This document shows positions 17,597-26,671 of a stretch of 64,000 nucleotides of DNA, piece after piece (position 1 is the stretch's first letter; every line of letters begins with the position of its first letter). The translations under genes were made by a program, and so were the position numbers. Origin of the DNA: Mixta sp031457955 (GTDB lineage Bacteria; Pseudomonadota; Gammaproteobacteria; Enterobacterales; Enterobacteriaceae); NCBI RefSeq assembly GCF_031457955.1, contig NZ_JAVDXN010000010.1, positions 48,200-112,199 on the forward strand, read 5' to 3'. The notes below the pieces were generated by a model. The model was not told where the DNA came from. It saw nothing but the letters and a program-made list of their open reading frames with translations, and did no database searches.

Positions 17597-20029
17597 TTAT
17601 GCCTCTTTTTTCTTCGATGCACGTTTTGCTTTGGTTGCAGCGGCGATTTTACGCGTTTTTTCTGACGGTTTTTTCGCTTTTTTCTCGCCTTTTGGCTTCT
17701 CTGCTTTTTTTACGCCGCGGAACGCCGCATCCGGCTCGAAATTAGCGGTTTTACGCATTTCGCGACGGCGCTTGTTATGGCTGCCGGACGCGCCTTTCTT
17801 TGCCTTCTCGCGCGCGGTTTTGCCTTCGCCGCGCGGGCTGCGCTGGCTGGAAATCAACGCAAAGTCGATTTTACGCTCATCCATATGCACTGCTTCTACG
17901 CGTACTTCGACCGTATCGCCAAGGCGATAGGTACGCCCGCCCGATTCGCCAATCAACCGCTGCCCTACGGCGTCAAAACGGTAATAGTCGTTATCCAGCG
18001 TCGAAACATGTACCAGCCCGTCGATAAACAGATCGTTAAGACGCACAAAGAAACCAAAGCCGGTCACGCTGGCAATCACGCCGGTAAAGGTGTTGCCCAC
18101 CTGATCCTGCATAAAGTCGCACTTCAGCCAGTCGGCAACATCACGCGTGGCTTCATCGGCGCGGCGTTCGGTTAACGAACAGTGCAGACCCAGCTGCAGC
18201 ATCTGCTGCATTTCGTAGTGGTAGCCGCCGGTCGGCGTGCTGTTGCCCTGTAGCGTGCCCTGCTGTTGCGCCAGCAGATATTTAATCGCGCGGTGCAGCA
18301 GCAGATCGGGATAGCGGCGGATCGGCGAGGTAAAGTGCGCGTAGGAGGCGAGCGCCAGACCGAAGTGTCCGCGGTTTTCCGGGTCGTAAACCGCCTGCTT
18401 CATGGAGCGCAGCAGCATGGTTTGCAACATTTCGTGATCGGGACGATCGGCAATGGTCTCCAGCAGTTCGGCATAGTCCAGCGGCTGCGGCTTGTTGCCG
18501 CCCGGCAGCGACAGGCCGAGTTCCGACAGCACCGAGCGGAAACTTTTAATGCTTTCATCGCTTGGACGATCGTGATCGCGGAACAGCGCAGGCTCGTTAT
18601 GTTTTTCCACAAAGCGCGCTGAGGCGATATTCGCGAGGATCATGCACTCTTCAATCAGCTTATGCGCTTCGTTGCGCACGGTGCGTTCCACGCGCTCAAT
18701 GCGACGCTCGGCATTGAAAATAAACTTCGCCTCTTCCGTTTCAAACGAGATGCCGCCGCGCTGTTCACGCGCCTTTTCCAGCACCTGATACATGCGGTGC
18801 AGCTCTTCGATATGGCTAACCAGCGGCGCATACTGCTCGCGCAGTTCCGGGTTGCCCTGCAAAATCGACCAGACTTTAGTGTAAGTCAGGCGCGCATGGG
18901 AGTTCATTACCGCTTCATAATGCTTATAGCCGGTCAGCTTGCCGCTGGCGGAGATGGTCATTTCGCATACCATGCAAAGACGATCCACCTGCGGATTCAG
19001 CGAACAAAGGCCGTTAGACAGCACTTCCGGCAGCATCGGCACCACCTGCGACGGGAAGTAAACCGAGGTGCCGCGATTGTGCGCTTCGTTATCCAGCGGC
19101 ATGCCGGGACGCACGTAATAGCTGACGTCAGCGATCGCCACCCATAAACGCCAGCCGCCGCCGCGTTTTTTCTCACAGTAAACCGCATCGTCAAAGTCGC
19201 GAGCGTCTTCGCCGTCAATGGTCATCAGCGGCAGGTGGCGTAGATCCACGCGGCCCTGCTTCGCTTCTTCCGGCACCTCTTCACGCAGCTTAGCAACCTG
19301 CTCTTCCACTTCAGCAGGCCAGACGTGAGGGATTTCGTGCGTGCGCAGCGCCATATCCACTGCCAGACCGGTGCCCATATTATCGCCCAGCACTTCGACA
19401 ATTTTGCCGATGGCTTTGGTGCGACGCGTCGGGCGCTGAACCAGCTCCACCACCACCACGAAGCCCATACGCGCGTTCATGATCTCTTCCGGCGGGATCA
19501 GAATATCGAAGCTCAGGCGGCTGTCGTCCGGCACCACGAAGCCAACGCCCGCTTCGGTAAAGTAGCGACCGACAATCTGGTTATTGCGCGGCTCCAGCAC
19601 GCGCACCACGCGCGCTTCACGGCGGCCTTTACGATCGGCGCCCAGCGGCTGCGCCAGAATGACGTCGCCGTGCATGCAGAACTTCATCTGCTCAGCGGAG
19701 AGGTAGAGATCGTCTTTTTGCCCTTCCACGCGCAGGAAGCCGTAGCCATCGCGGTGACCAATCACTTTACCGCGCAGCAGATCAAGGCGTTCAGGCAGCA
19801 CATAACATTGACGGCGAGTAAACACCAACTGACCGTCACGCTCCATCGCGCGCAGGCGGCGGCGCAGCGCTTCCAGCTGCTCTTCACCGCTGATGTTCAT
19901 TTCCGTGGCCAGCTCTTCACGGCTGGCGGGTTTTTCACGTTTTTCTAAATGGGCGAGAATAAACTCGCGACTCGGAATAGGGTTTTCGTATTTTTCAGCT
20001 TCTCTTTCCTGAAAAGGATCTTTTGACAT
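17597..20029 (-). CDS. rnr: RNase R, 3'-5' exoribonuclease
   Basis: The product has 810 residues (E. coli 813). An N-terminal helix-turn-helix and two cold-shock domains precede the RNB catalytic domain, which carries the acidic cluster in TIDGEDARDFDDAVYCEKK. An S1 domain follows, then a lysine-rich tail from about residue 735 (AREKAKKG, KKAKKPSEKTRK). RNase R degrades structured RNA, acts in rRNA quality control and trans-translation, and is induced in cold and stationary phase. It follows nsrR by 16 bp, the nsrR-rnr-rlmB arrangement of E. coli. Confidence 0.97.
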   Translation of the reverse strand: MSKDPFQEREAEKYENPIPSREFILAHLEKREKPASREELATEMNISGEEQLEALRRRLRAMERDGQLVFTRRQCYVLPERLDLLRGKVIGHRDGYGFLRVEGQKDDLYLSAEQMKFCMHGDVILAQPLGADRKGRREARVVRVLEPRNNQIVGRYFTEAGVGFVVPDDSRLSFDILIPPEEIMNARMGFVVVVELVQRPTRRTKAIGKIVEVLGDNMGTGLAVDMALRTHEIPHVWPAEVEEQVAKLREEVPEEAKQGRVDLRHLPLMTIDGEDARDFDDAVYCEKKRGGGWRLWVAIADVSYYVRPGMPLDNEAHNRGTSVYFPSQVVPMLPEVLSNGLCSLNPQVDRLCMVCEMTISASGKLTGYKHYEAVMNSHARLTYTKVWSILQGNPELREQYAPLVSHIEELHRMYQVLEKAREQRGGISFETEEAKFIFNAERRIERVERTVRNEAHKLIEECMILANIASARFVEKHNEPALFRDHDRPSDESIKSFRSVLSELGLSLPGGNKPQPLDYAELLETIADRPDHEMLQTMLLRSMKQAVYDPENRGHFGLALASYAHFTSPIRRYPDLLLHRAIKYLLAQQQGTLQGNSTPTGGYHYEMQQMLQLGLHCSLTERRADEATRDVADWLKCDFMQDQVGNTFTGVIASVTGFGFFVRLNDLFIDGLVHVSTLDNDYYRFDAVGQRLIGESGGRTYRLGDTVEVRVEAVHMDERKIDFALISSQRSPRGEGKTAREKAKKGASGSHNKRRREMRKTANFEPDAAFRGVKKAEKPKGEKKAKKPSEKTRKIAAATKAKRASKKKEA

Positions 20030-20045
20030 AGCGGTTCCTCCGTTG

Positions 20046-20492
20046 TCAGTAGCCGGTCAGCGTGGGCATGCCAGGCTCCAGCATTAAAATTTTATAAAGC
20101 GGATGGTTATCCTTCACCAGATCGGCCAACGTATAGTTGTCCAGCTCGCGCAAGAATTGTTCCGTGGCGGCGTTCAGTGCCTGACGCAGGCGGCAGGCGG
20201 GCGTAATCGCGCAAACATCGCAGTTCACCAGCTGTAGCGGCTCCATCTGCCGCACCACTTGCCCAACAATGATTTCTGCTGCGGGTTTACCGAGGCGAAT
20301 ACCACCGTTTTTACCGCGTACGGCGGCCACATAACCCAGACGACTCAGTTGGTTAATGATTTTGACCATATGGTTACGTGATACGCCGTAAGTATCGGTA
20401 ACCTGAGTAATATTAGTCATCTGTCCGGCCGGTAACGACGCCAGGTAGATCAGCGCCCGCAGGCCAAAATCGGTAAAACTCGTCAGTTGCAC
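20046..20492 (-). CDS. nsrR: NsrR, nitric-oxide-sensing Rrf2-family repressor
   Basis: The product has 148 residues (E. coli 141). The Rrf2 winged helix includes VSRNHMVKIINQLSRLGYV and the RGKNGGIRLGKP wing. Three cysteines for the [Fe-S] cluster are present in NCDVCAITPAC, but their spacing is C-x2-C-x5-C whereas E. coli has C-x4-C-x5-C, a 2-residue deletion within the ligand loop. There is also a short C-terminal extension ending LTGY. NsrR represses NO-detoxification genes such as hmp. It is the first gene of the nsrR-rnr-rlmB unit. Confidence 0.93.
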   Translation of the reverse strand: MQLTSFTDFGLRALIYLASLPAGQMTNITQVTDTYGVSRNHMVKIINQLSRLGYVAAVRGKNGGIRLGKPAAEIIVGQVVRQMEPLQLVNCDVCAITPACRLRQALNAATEQFLRELDNYTLADLVKDNHPLYKILMLEPGMPTLTGY

Positions 20493-20670
20493 AATAACCT
20501 CGGTGAATTTCCGGTGAATTTCATCCGTTTAGCATAATTATTATCTAATGATGATAAACCAGCCCATCAGATTCAGGGCAATTTTTTAAGCAAGCCGGAT
20601 TTCAGGAAAAAGCGGTAAGCAAAAAGGATGGGAATAAAGCGCGGTACATCTGCAAGTAAGCCAGAAGATA

Positions 20671-20692
20671 AAGGCCGGACAGTGCCGGCCTC
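20671..20692 (-). terminator. Terminator of purA
   Basis: On the minus strand GGCCGG and CCGGCC (20673-20690) pair around a short loop and are followed by TTTAT, 10-30 bases after the purA stop codon. Confidence 0.65.
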
Positions 20693-20700
20693 TTGCATCA

Positions 20701-21999
20701 TCAGGCGTCAAATGGATGACGCAGGATCATGGTTTCGCTGCGATCCGGACCGGTAGAGATAATATCAACCGGCACGCCCGTCAGCTCTTCAACACGTTTA
20801 ATATAATCACGTGCCGCCTGCGGCAGCGCGTCGACAGATTTCGCGCCAAAGGTGCTTTCACTCCAGCCCGGCATGGATTCATAGATCGGCTCAATGCCTT
20901 CCCAGCCTTCAGCAGCCAGCGGCGTGGTGGTGACTTCACGGCCATCCGGCATACGGTAGCCGGTACAGATTTTAACTTCTTTCAGGCCATCCAGCACGTC
21001 CAGTTTGGTCATGCAGAAGCCCGACAGCGAGTTAATCTGCACCGCACGGCGCACGGCGACCACGTCCAGCCAGCCGGTACGACGACGACGACCGGTTGTT
21101 GCGCCGAATTCGTTGCCTTTTTCACACAGGAACTCGCCGGTTTCATCAAACAGCTCGGTCGGGAACGGGCCTGCGCCAACGCGAGTAGAATAAGCTTTGA
21201 TGATACCCAGTACGTAGTCAACATAGCGCGGGCCAATGCCGGAACCTGTCGCTACGCCGCCTGCGGTGGTGTTGGAAGAGGTCACATACGGATAGGTGCC
21301 GTGATCGATATCCAGCAGCGTACCCTGTGCGCCTTCAAACATAATCAAGTCGCCACGCTGGCGCGCGTTATCCAGCAGATCGGAAACATCAACCACCATG
21401 CTGGTCAGGATATCAGCAACGTCCATCACATCTTTCAGCACGGTTTCATAGTCAACCGCGTCGGTTTTGTAGTAATGAACCAGCTGGAAGTTGTAGAAAT
21501 CAACAATCTCTTTCAGCTTCGTGGCAAAGGTTTCTTTATTAAACAGATCGCCGACGCGCAGTCCGCGACGGGCGACTTTGTCTTCATAAGCAGGCCCGAT
21601 ACCACGGCCGGTGGTGCCAATCGCCTTCGCGCCGCGCGCTTTTTCACGCGCCAGATCCATGGCAACGTGATATTGCAGGATCAGCGGACAGGCTTCAGAA
21701 AGTAACAGACGTTCACGTACCGGGACGCCGCGTTCTTCCAGCCCTTTCATCTCTTTCATCAGCGCAGCCGGAGACAGCACCACACCGTTGCCGATGATGC
21801 TGGTGACGTTTTCACGCAGAATGCCAGAGGGGATTAAGTGGAGAACGGTTTTTTCACCGTTGATGACAAGCGTATGACCCGCATTATGGCCGCCTTGATA
21901 GCGCACAACGTATTTAGCGCGCTCTGTCAGAAGGTCAACAATCTTACCTTTGCCTTCGTCACCCCATTGGGTGCCCAGTACGACAACGTTCTTACCCAT
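20701..21999 (-). CDS. purA: PurA, adenylosuccinate synthetase
   Basis: The product has 432 residues, the standard length. The GTP-binding P-loop is GTQWGDEGKGKIVD near residue 9; the catalytic His is in GGHNAGHTLV and the IMP-binding site in TTGRGIGPAYEDK. It converts IMP, aspartate and GTP to adenylosuccinate, the first committed step of AMP synthesis. It is followed by its own terminator and preceded by the small membrane gene yjeT, as in E. coli. Confidence 0.98.
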   Translation of the reverse strand: MGKNVVVLGTQWGDEGKGKIVDLLTERAKYVVRYQGGHNAGHTLVINGEKTVLHLIPSGILRENVTSIIGNGVVLSPAALMKEMKGLEERGVPVRERLLLSEACPLILQYHVAMDLAREKARGAKAIGTTGRGIGPAYEDKVARRGLRVGDLFNKETFATKLKEIVDFYNFQLVHYYKTDAVDYETVLKDVMDVADILTSMVVDVSDLLDNARQRGDLIMFEGAQGTLLDIDHGTYPYVTSSNTTAGGVATGSGIGPRYVDYVLGIIKAYSTRVGAGPFPTELFDETGEFLCEKGNEFGATTGRRRRTGWLDVVAVRRAVQINSLSGFCMTKLDVLDGLKEVKICTGYRMPDGREVTTTPLAAEGWEGIEPIYESMPGWSESTFGAKSVDALPQAARDYIKRVEELTGVPVDIISTGPDRSETMILRHPFDA

Positions 22000-22155
22000 T
22001 TTATTGAAACCACCGATTGCTTAAAAAAGGATTCTACCACCATGATTTTCCACTTTCAGCACTTTTAGCACACGATTGCGCAGTTTTTTGCCGGTGATCA
22101 ACTTAAGAATTCCCGGTGATTTTAACGCGCTGTGGCGCCTCGCCTGGATATGGGA

Positions 22156-22356
22156 TCAACTGCCGCCGTGAACACTCAACATGTAGTAAACCACCGCACC
22201 GGCGACCACAATGCCGCCGCCAAAACGGTGCAGCAGACGATCCGGCAATTGCGCCATCGCCAGAATCATACGTCGCCAGAGACGCGGCCACAGCATTGGG
22301 CCAAGACCTTCTAATACCAGCACTAAAGCCAGCGCCATCCATATGGTTGTATTCAT
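22156..22356 (-). CDS. yjeT: YjeT, DUF2065 small inner-membrane protein
   Basis: The product has 66 residues with two hydrophobic segments (about 5-25 and 47-60) and the family sequence TIWMALALVLVLEGLGPML and RFGGGIVVAGAVVYY. It matches E. coli YjeT (65) in length, sequence and place between hflC and purA. The function is unknown; some related proteins are linked to HflKC, but this is only neighbourhood evidence. A longer overlapping frame (22103-22372) is a shadow. Confidence 0.9.
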   Translation of the reverse strand: MNTTIWMALALVLVLEGLGPMLWPRLWRRMILAMAQLPDRLLHRFGGGIVVAGAVVYYMLSVHGGS

Positions 22357-22533
22357 TATTTCTCAGTAGCAAACGGGCTGAAGCAGGCGATTATGCACAC
22401 TGGCACAGAATCAGTAAATACAGCGGCGGGCTGAAGCGGAGGTAAAAAGCGTGACGGGATATATCACGCCTTTCGCATAGCGATTTCAGGCGATTATCCA
22501 GCGACAAGAACGGGAGAAACAGCGGCGGGAAGC

Positions 22534-22563
22534 GAAAAAAAGAGCCGACATGATGTCGGCTCT
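22534..22563 (-). terminator. Rho-independent terminator of hflC
   Basis: On the minus strand AGAGCCGACA and TGTCGGCTCT form a perfect 10-bp stem around a 3-nt loop, followed by a run of 7 T, directly after the hflC stop. This ends the long mutL-to-hflC transcription unit. Confidence 0.9.
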
Positions 22564-22572
22564 GGTTCAGGC

Positions 22573-23580
22573 TTAGCGGGTTGTGGTGCCAGCAGGCGAT
22601 TTCATATAGCGGAAGAAATCGCTGTCCGGGCTTAACACCATCACATCCTGATTGTTGTCAAAGCTCTTCTCGTAGGCGCGCAGGCTACGGATAAAGGCAT
22701 AGAAGTTCGGATCCTGACTAAACGCATCGGCATACAGCTTAGCCGTTTCGGCATCGCCTTCACCGCGCGTGATCAGCGCTTCACGCTGCGCTTCCGCCAG
22801 GGTGCGGGTTACCTGGTAATCCGCCTGAGCGCGCAGTTTTTCTGCCTCTTCCTGACCTTGTGAACGCTGGCTACGCGCTACCGCTTCACGCTCGGCGCGC
22901 ATACGGTTATAGATAGCGTCAGAAACCTCTGTCGGCAGGTTGATCTGCTTGATACGCACATCAACCACCTCGATACCCAACGCCGCCATGCTGTTCGGGT
23001 TAATCGCTGGCTCGCTGCTGTTGGTTTCACGCTCTACGCGCGCTGCGGCATGCGCGATGGCATCATCCGCCGCTGGCGTCTGCACTTCATCGTCACGTCC
23101 GGAACTGCCGGTGTTCAGCGCGTCGCGCACATCCGTAGTCAGGCGTCCACGCGAATCGGTCACGATGTCTTTTACATCAAGACGACCCATTTCCGAACGC
23201 AGACGGTCGCTGAACTTACGTTTCAGCAGCACTTCGGCCTGCGAAACGTCGCCGCCGCCGGTGGCCAGGTAGTAACGGCTGAAATCGCTGATGCGCCATT
23301 TGATATAAGAATCGACGATCAGATCCTTTTTCTCTTTGGTCACAAAGCGGTCGGCCTGGTTTTCCATGGTCTGGATACGTGCGTCGAGCGATTTAACCGA
23401 TTCCAGGAACGGAATTTTAAAATGCAGGCCCGGCACAAAAATCAACGGCTTGTTGTCGTCATCGCGCAACACTTTACCAAAGCGCAGCACAATACCGCGC
23501 TGGCCTTCCTGTACCACAAACAATGACGCGTAAAGCACCACCAGCACAACGATAATTAATACGATTAATGGCTTACGCAT
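22573..23580 (-). CDS. hflC: HflC, SPFH-domain regulator of FtsH
   Basis: The product has 335 residues (E. coli 334). One N-terminal membrane anchor (5-23) is followed by an SPFH/prohibitin domain with the start EEGQRGIVLRFGKV-like block (here VQEGQRGIVLRFGKV), then a coiled-coil, Ala/Glu-rich segment at about 220-290. HflC and HflK build a large periplasmic cage around the FtsH protease and modulate its activity. It follows hflK by 3 bp. Confidence 0.97.
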   Translation of the reverse strand: MRKPLIVLIIVVLVVLYASLFVVQEGQRGIVLRFGKVLRDDDNKPLIFVPGLHFKIPFLESVKSLDARIQTMENQADRFVTKEKKDLIVDSYIKWRISDFSRYYLATGGGDVSQAEVLLKRKFSDRLRSEMGRLDVKDIVTDSRGRLTTDVRDALNTGSSGRDDEVQTPAADDAIAHAAARVERETNSSEPAINPNSMAALGIEVVDVRIKQINLPTEVSDAIYNRMRAEREAVARSQRSQGQEEAEKLRAQADYQVTRTLAEAQREALITRGEGDAETAKLYADAFSQDPNFYAFIRSLRAYEKSFDNNQDVMVLSPDSDFFRYMKSPAGTTTR

Positions 23581-23583
23581 CGC

Positions 23584-24825
23584 TTACTCTCTCCCTTCGC
23601 GCTGGGTGTCATTGCGCTGTGCGTTAGCACGGCGGCTTTGCATAATATCGTCCTGCGAAAACGACGAACCGCTACTGGCGCGATCGTTGCTGCCCGCAGC
23701 TGGCGGCAGACGCAGCAGGCTGCTGCCTTCCTGACTACTGCGCGCTGAATTGCTCGCCCCTTCGCCGCGCATGAGCTGATCCAGCGGCAACACCATCAGG
23801 TTGTTGTTGTTGCTGTTTACCAGAACCTTGCGCGTACCGCTCAGGACACGTTCCATGGTTTCGATATACAAACGTTCTTTGGTGATTTCCGGCGCGGCTT
23901 TATATTCCGGCAGAATCTTAGCGAAACGGGCAACTTCACCCTGCGCTTCTAACACGGTACGCGACTTATAGGCGCGCGCCTCTTCCAGAATACGCTGCGC
24001 CTGACCGTTAGCGCGCGGCTGAACTTCGTTCGCATAGGCTTCCGCCTCGCGTACGTACTGCTCGCGGTTTTCACGCGCGGCAATCGCATCATCAAACGCG
24101 GCTTTCACCTCTTCTGGCGGACGCGCCGCCTGGAAGTTGACGTCCAGTACGGAGATGCCCATGTTGTAAGGCTGAATCGTCTCATCGATTTCGCGCTGCG
24201 TTTCACTACGCACCACGGTACGCCCTTCGGTCAGAATACGGTCCATGCTGGAACGGCCAATAACGCCGCGCAGCGCGCTGTCCGTCGCCTGACGCAGGCT
24301 GTCATCCGGGCTGGTTACCGCAAACAGATAGCGTTCCGGATCGGTCACGCGATACTGCACGTTCATCTCAACGCGTACGACGTTTTCGTCTGAGGTCAGC
24401 ATCACGCCGGAGGCCGCCAGTTCACGTACCGCTTCAACGTTAACGGCGCGCACCTGATCGATAAAGGTCGGTTTCCAGTTCAGGCCCGGTTCCACCAGAT
24501 GGCTGAACTGACCAAAACGCGTCACCACGCCGCGTTCCGCTTCTTTAATGGTATAGAAGCCGCTGGCGGCCCAGATAACCACCGCCGCCACGGCGACGAT
24601 GCCAAGCAGCTTGCCGCCGTTACCTGAGCTGCGCGCGTTGTCGCCGCCCTTATTACCGCCGCCCAGACCGCCAAGCTTTTTGCTCAGCTTACGGAAGATA
24701 TCGTCGAGATCGGGAGGTCCCTGATCGCGTCCTCCTTTATTACCCCCAGAGTTGCCGCCTTGATTATTGCTGCTCCCCCACGGGTCGCGGTCTTGTCCGT
24801 TATTCCCGGGCTGATTCCACGCCAT
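23584..24825 (-). CDS. hflK: HflK, SPFH-domain regulator of FtsH
   Basis: The product has 413 residues (E. coli 419). The Gly/Asn-rich cytoplasmic N-terminus (to about residue 70) is followed by a membrane span at about 76-94, an SPFH domain (VVTRFGQFSHLVEPGLNWK) and a coiled-coil region. The C-terminus is low-complexity Ser/Arg-rich. It partners with HflC around FtsH. It follows hflX by 68 bp and overlaps no neighbour. Confidence 0.97.
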   Translation of the reverse strand: MAWNQPGNNGQDRDPWGSSNNQGGNSGGNKGGRDQGPPDLDDIFRKLSKKLGGLGGGNKGGDNARSSGNGGKLLGIVAVAAVVIWAASGFYTIKEAERGVVTRFGQFSHLVEPGLNWKPTFIDQVRAVNVEAVRELAASGVMLTSDENVVRVEMNVQYRVTDPERYLFAVTSPDDSLRQATDSALRGVIGRSSMDRILTEGRTVVRSETQREIDETIQPYNMGISVLDVNFQAARPPEEVKAAFDDAIAARENREQYVREAEAYANEVQPRANGQAQRILEEARAYKSRTVLEAQGEVARFAKILPEYKAAPEITKERLYIETMERVLSGTRKVLVNSNNNNLMVLPLDQLMRGEGASNSARSSQEGSSLLRLPPAAGSNDRASSGSSFSQDDIMQSRRANAQRNDTQREGRE

Positions 24826-24893
24826 GTTTATACTCCATTTATTGTGTGTGCGGTGGTATCCCAGTCCGGGATACGCCTCTCAGGCAACATCAG

Positions 24894-26174
24894 TCAAACA
24901 ATATAATCCACTAGCGTCGGTTCCTGCTTGCACAGGCGGCGCCAGTCAACAATTGGCATACGTATCAACATACTTACGCTGCCGTCTTCTTCATTCCATT
25001 CTCTTTCGATCGCCTGTAGCTGATAAAAACGGCTACGCAGACGACCCAGTTCCGGCGGCAAACGCAGCTGCTGCTGCACGATTTCACCGGAAAGCCGTTC
25101 GGTCAGCGCCTGAAACAGCAGCGGCAGCCCTGCGCCCGTTTGCGCCGAGAGCCAAACCCGCACCGGCTGGTTTTCATCGTTGCGATCGATGCGCGGCTCA
25201 AAGTCGTCCAGCATATCGATCTTGTTCATCACCTGTAGCATTGGAATGTCGTCGGCGTCGATCTCTTCCAGCACGCTTTCTACTGCTTCGATATTTTCAT
25301 CAAGGCGCACATCGGCGGCATCAATGACATGCAGCAGCAGCGTGGCTTCGCGCGTTTCCTGTAACGTCGCTTTAAACGCGGCGACCAGGTCATGCGGCAG
25401 ATGACGAATAAAACCTACCGTATCGGCCAGCACCACCTCGCCCACATCGGCAACGTCAATCCGGCGTAGCGTGGGATCCAGGGTGGCGAAAAGCTGGTCG
25501 GCGGCATAGACATTCGCCGAGGTCACGCTGTTAAACAGCGTTGATTTCCCGGCGTTGGTATACCCCACCAACGAAACCGTTGGAATATCGGCTTTGGCTC
25601 GCGCCTGACGCCCCTGTTCGCGCTGTTTCTCTACGCGTTCAAGGCGCGACAAAATCTGGCTGATGCGATTACGCAGCAACCGACGGTCAGTTTCTAACTG
25701 GGTTTCACCCGGTCCACGCAGGCCTATCCCCCCTTTCTGACGTTCAAGGTGGGTCCAGCCGCGAACCAGACGCGTGGCGAGATGGCGAAGCTGAGCCAGC
25801 TCTACCTGTAATTTACCTTCGTGAGTGCGGGCGCGCTGGGCAAAAATATCCAGAATCAATCCCGTGCGGTCTATCACACGGCATTCGCATAGACGCTCAA
25901 GGTTACGTTCCTGAGCGGGTGACAAAGCATGATCGAACAGCACCACTGATGCACCAACGGCTTTCACCGCCTCGGCGATCTCGACAGCTTTACCTTCACC
26001 GACAAAATATTTGGGATGTGGCGCTTTGCGGCTACCGGTGATCACGCGCAGCGCTTCGACGCCTGAGGAAGAGACCAGCGTTTCAAATTCTTGCAGGTCT
26101 TCCGTCTCTTTGTCTTGCGAGAACCAGATGTGTACCAGTACGGCCTGCTCACCGGCATCATAACGGTCAAACAA
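24894..26174 (-). CDS. hflX: HflX, ribosome-associated GTPase
   Basis: The product has 426 residues. The N-terminal HflX domain ends in the glycine-rich GGIGLRGPGETQLETDRR. The GTPase domain follows with G1 GYTNAGKST, G3 DTVGFIRHLP and G4 NKIDM. HflX rescues and splits stalled or heat-damaged 70S ribosomes. It lies 80 bp after hfq, with a strong hairpin between them that probably attenuates read-through, as reported for the E. coli operon. Confidence 0.97.
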   Translation of the reverse strand: MFDRYDAGEQAVLVHIWFSQDKETEDLQEFETLVSSSGVEALRVITGSRKAPHPKYFVGEGKAVEIAEAVKAVGASVVLFDHALSPAQERNLERLCECRVIDRTGLILDIFAQRARTHEGKLQVELAQLRHLATRLVRGWTHLERQKGGIGLRGPGETQLETDRRLLRNRISQILSRLERVEKQREQGRQARAKADIPTVSLVGYTNAGKSTLFNSVTSANVYAADQLFATLDPTLRRIDVADVGEVVLADTVGFIRHLPHDLVAAFKATLQETREATLLLHVIDAADVRLDENIEAVESVLEEIDADDIPMLQVMNKIDMLDDFEPRIDRNDENQPVRVWLSAQTGAGLPLLFQALTERLSGEIVQQQLRLPPELGRLRSRFYQLQAIEREWNEEDGSVSMLIRMPIVDWRRLCKQEPTLVDYIV

Positions 26175-26198
26175 GCTTAAACCTCTCTAATAGATTGA

Positions 26199-26237
26199 CC
26201 AAAACGGGGAAGGTCATTAATGCTCTCCCCGTTTTGG
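26199..26237 (-). terminator. Intercistronic terminator/attenuator between hfq and hflX
   Basis: The perfect 12-bp stem CCAAAACGGGGA / TCCCCGTTTTGG encloses a 15-nt loop. The TTTT lies inside the right arm, as in many strong terminators. Since hflX, hflK and hflC continue in the same direction, partial read-through is likely. Confidence 0.7.
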
Positions 26238-26254
26238 CAGAACGATGACAGGGC

Positions 26255-26569
26255 TTATTCAGCGCTGTCACCGTCTTGCTGTTGTGGCTGCGATTGTGCT
26301 GCCTGATTATTGCCGCCGTGATGATAGTTGCTGCTGCTGCCACCCGCATTGTTGCTATGGTGGGAAACTGCACGGGACGGGACAACGGTGGAGATAGCGT
26401 GCTTATACACCATCTGACTTACCGTGTTCTTCAACAAAATAACAAACTGATCGAAAGACTCAATTTGACCTTGCAGTTTGATACCATTCACCAAATAAAT
26501 TGAAACCGGAACACGCTCGCGACGCAGTGCGTTCAGGAACGGGTCTTGTAATGATTGCCCCTTAGCCAT
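26255..26569 (-). CDS. hfq: Hfq, Sm-like RNA chaperone
   Basis: The product has 104 residues (E. coli 102). The Sm1 and Sm2 motifs are intact (NGIKLQGQIESFDQFVILLKN; MVYKHAISTVVPSR) and carry the proximal-face YKHA residues. The C-terminal tail is rich in His, Asn, Gln and Gly and ends acidic (DGDSAE). The hexamer pairs sRNAs with mRNAs. It follows miaA by 102 bp. Confidence 0.98.
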   Translation of the reverse strand: MAKGQSLQDPFLNALRRERVPVSIYLVNGIKLQGQIESFDQFVILLKNTVSQMVYKHAISTVVPSRAVSHHSNNAGGSSSNYHHGGNNQAAQSQPQQQDGDSAE

Positions 26570-26671
26570 TCTATCTTTTCCTTATATGCTTGTTGTTTAT
26601 TACTGAGAACCCTACGGCTCTAAATACTGCGTAAAAAAATTTGCGCACGATAACGGTTCAATTGTACACAT

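Noticed and set aside
22103..22372. 89-codon frame overlapping yjeT
   Set aside because: Out-of-frame shadow of yjeT, which matches its family in length and sequence.
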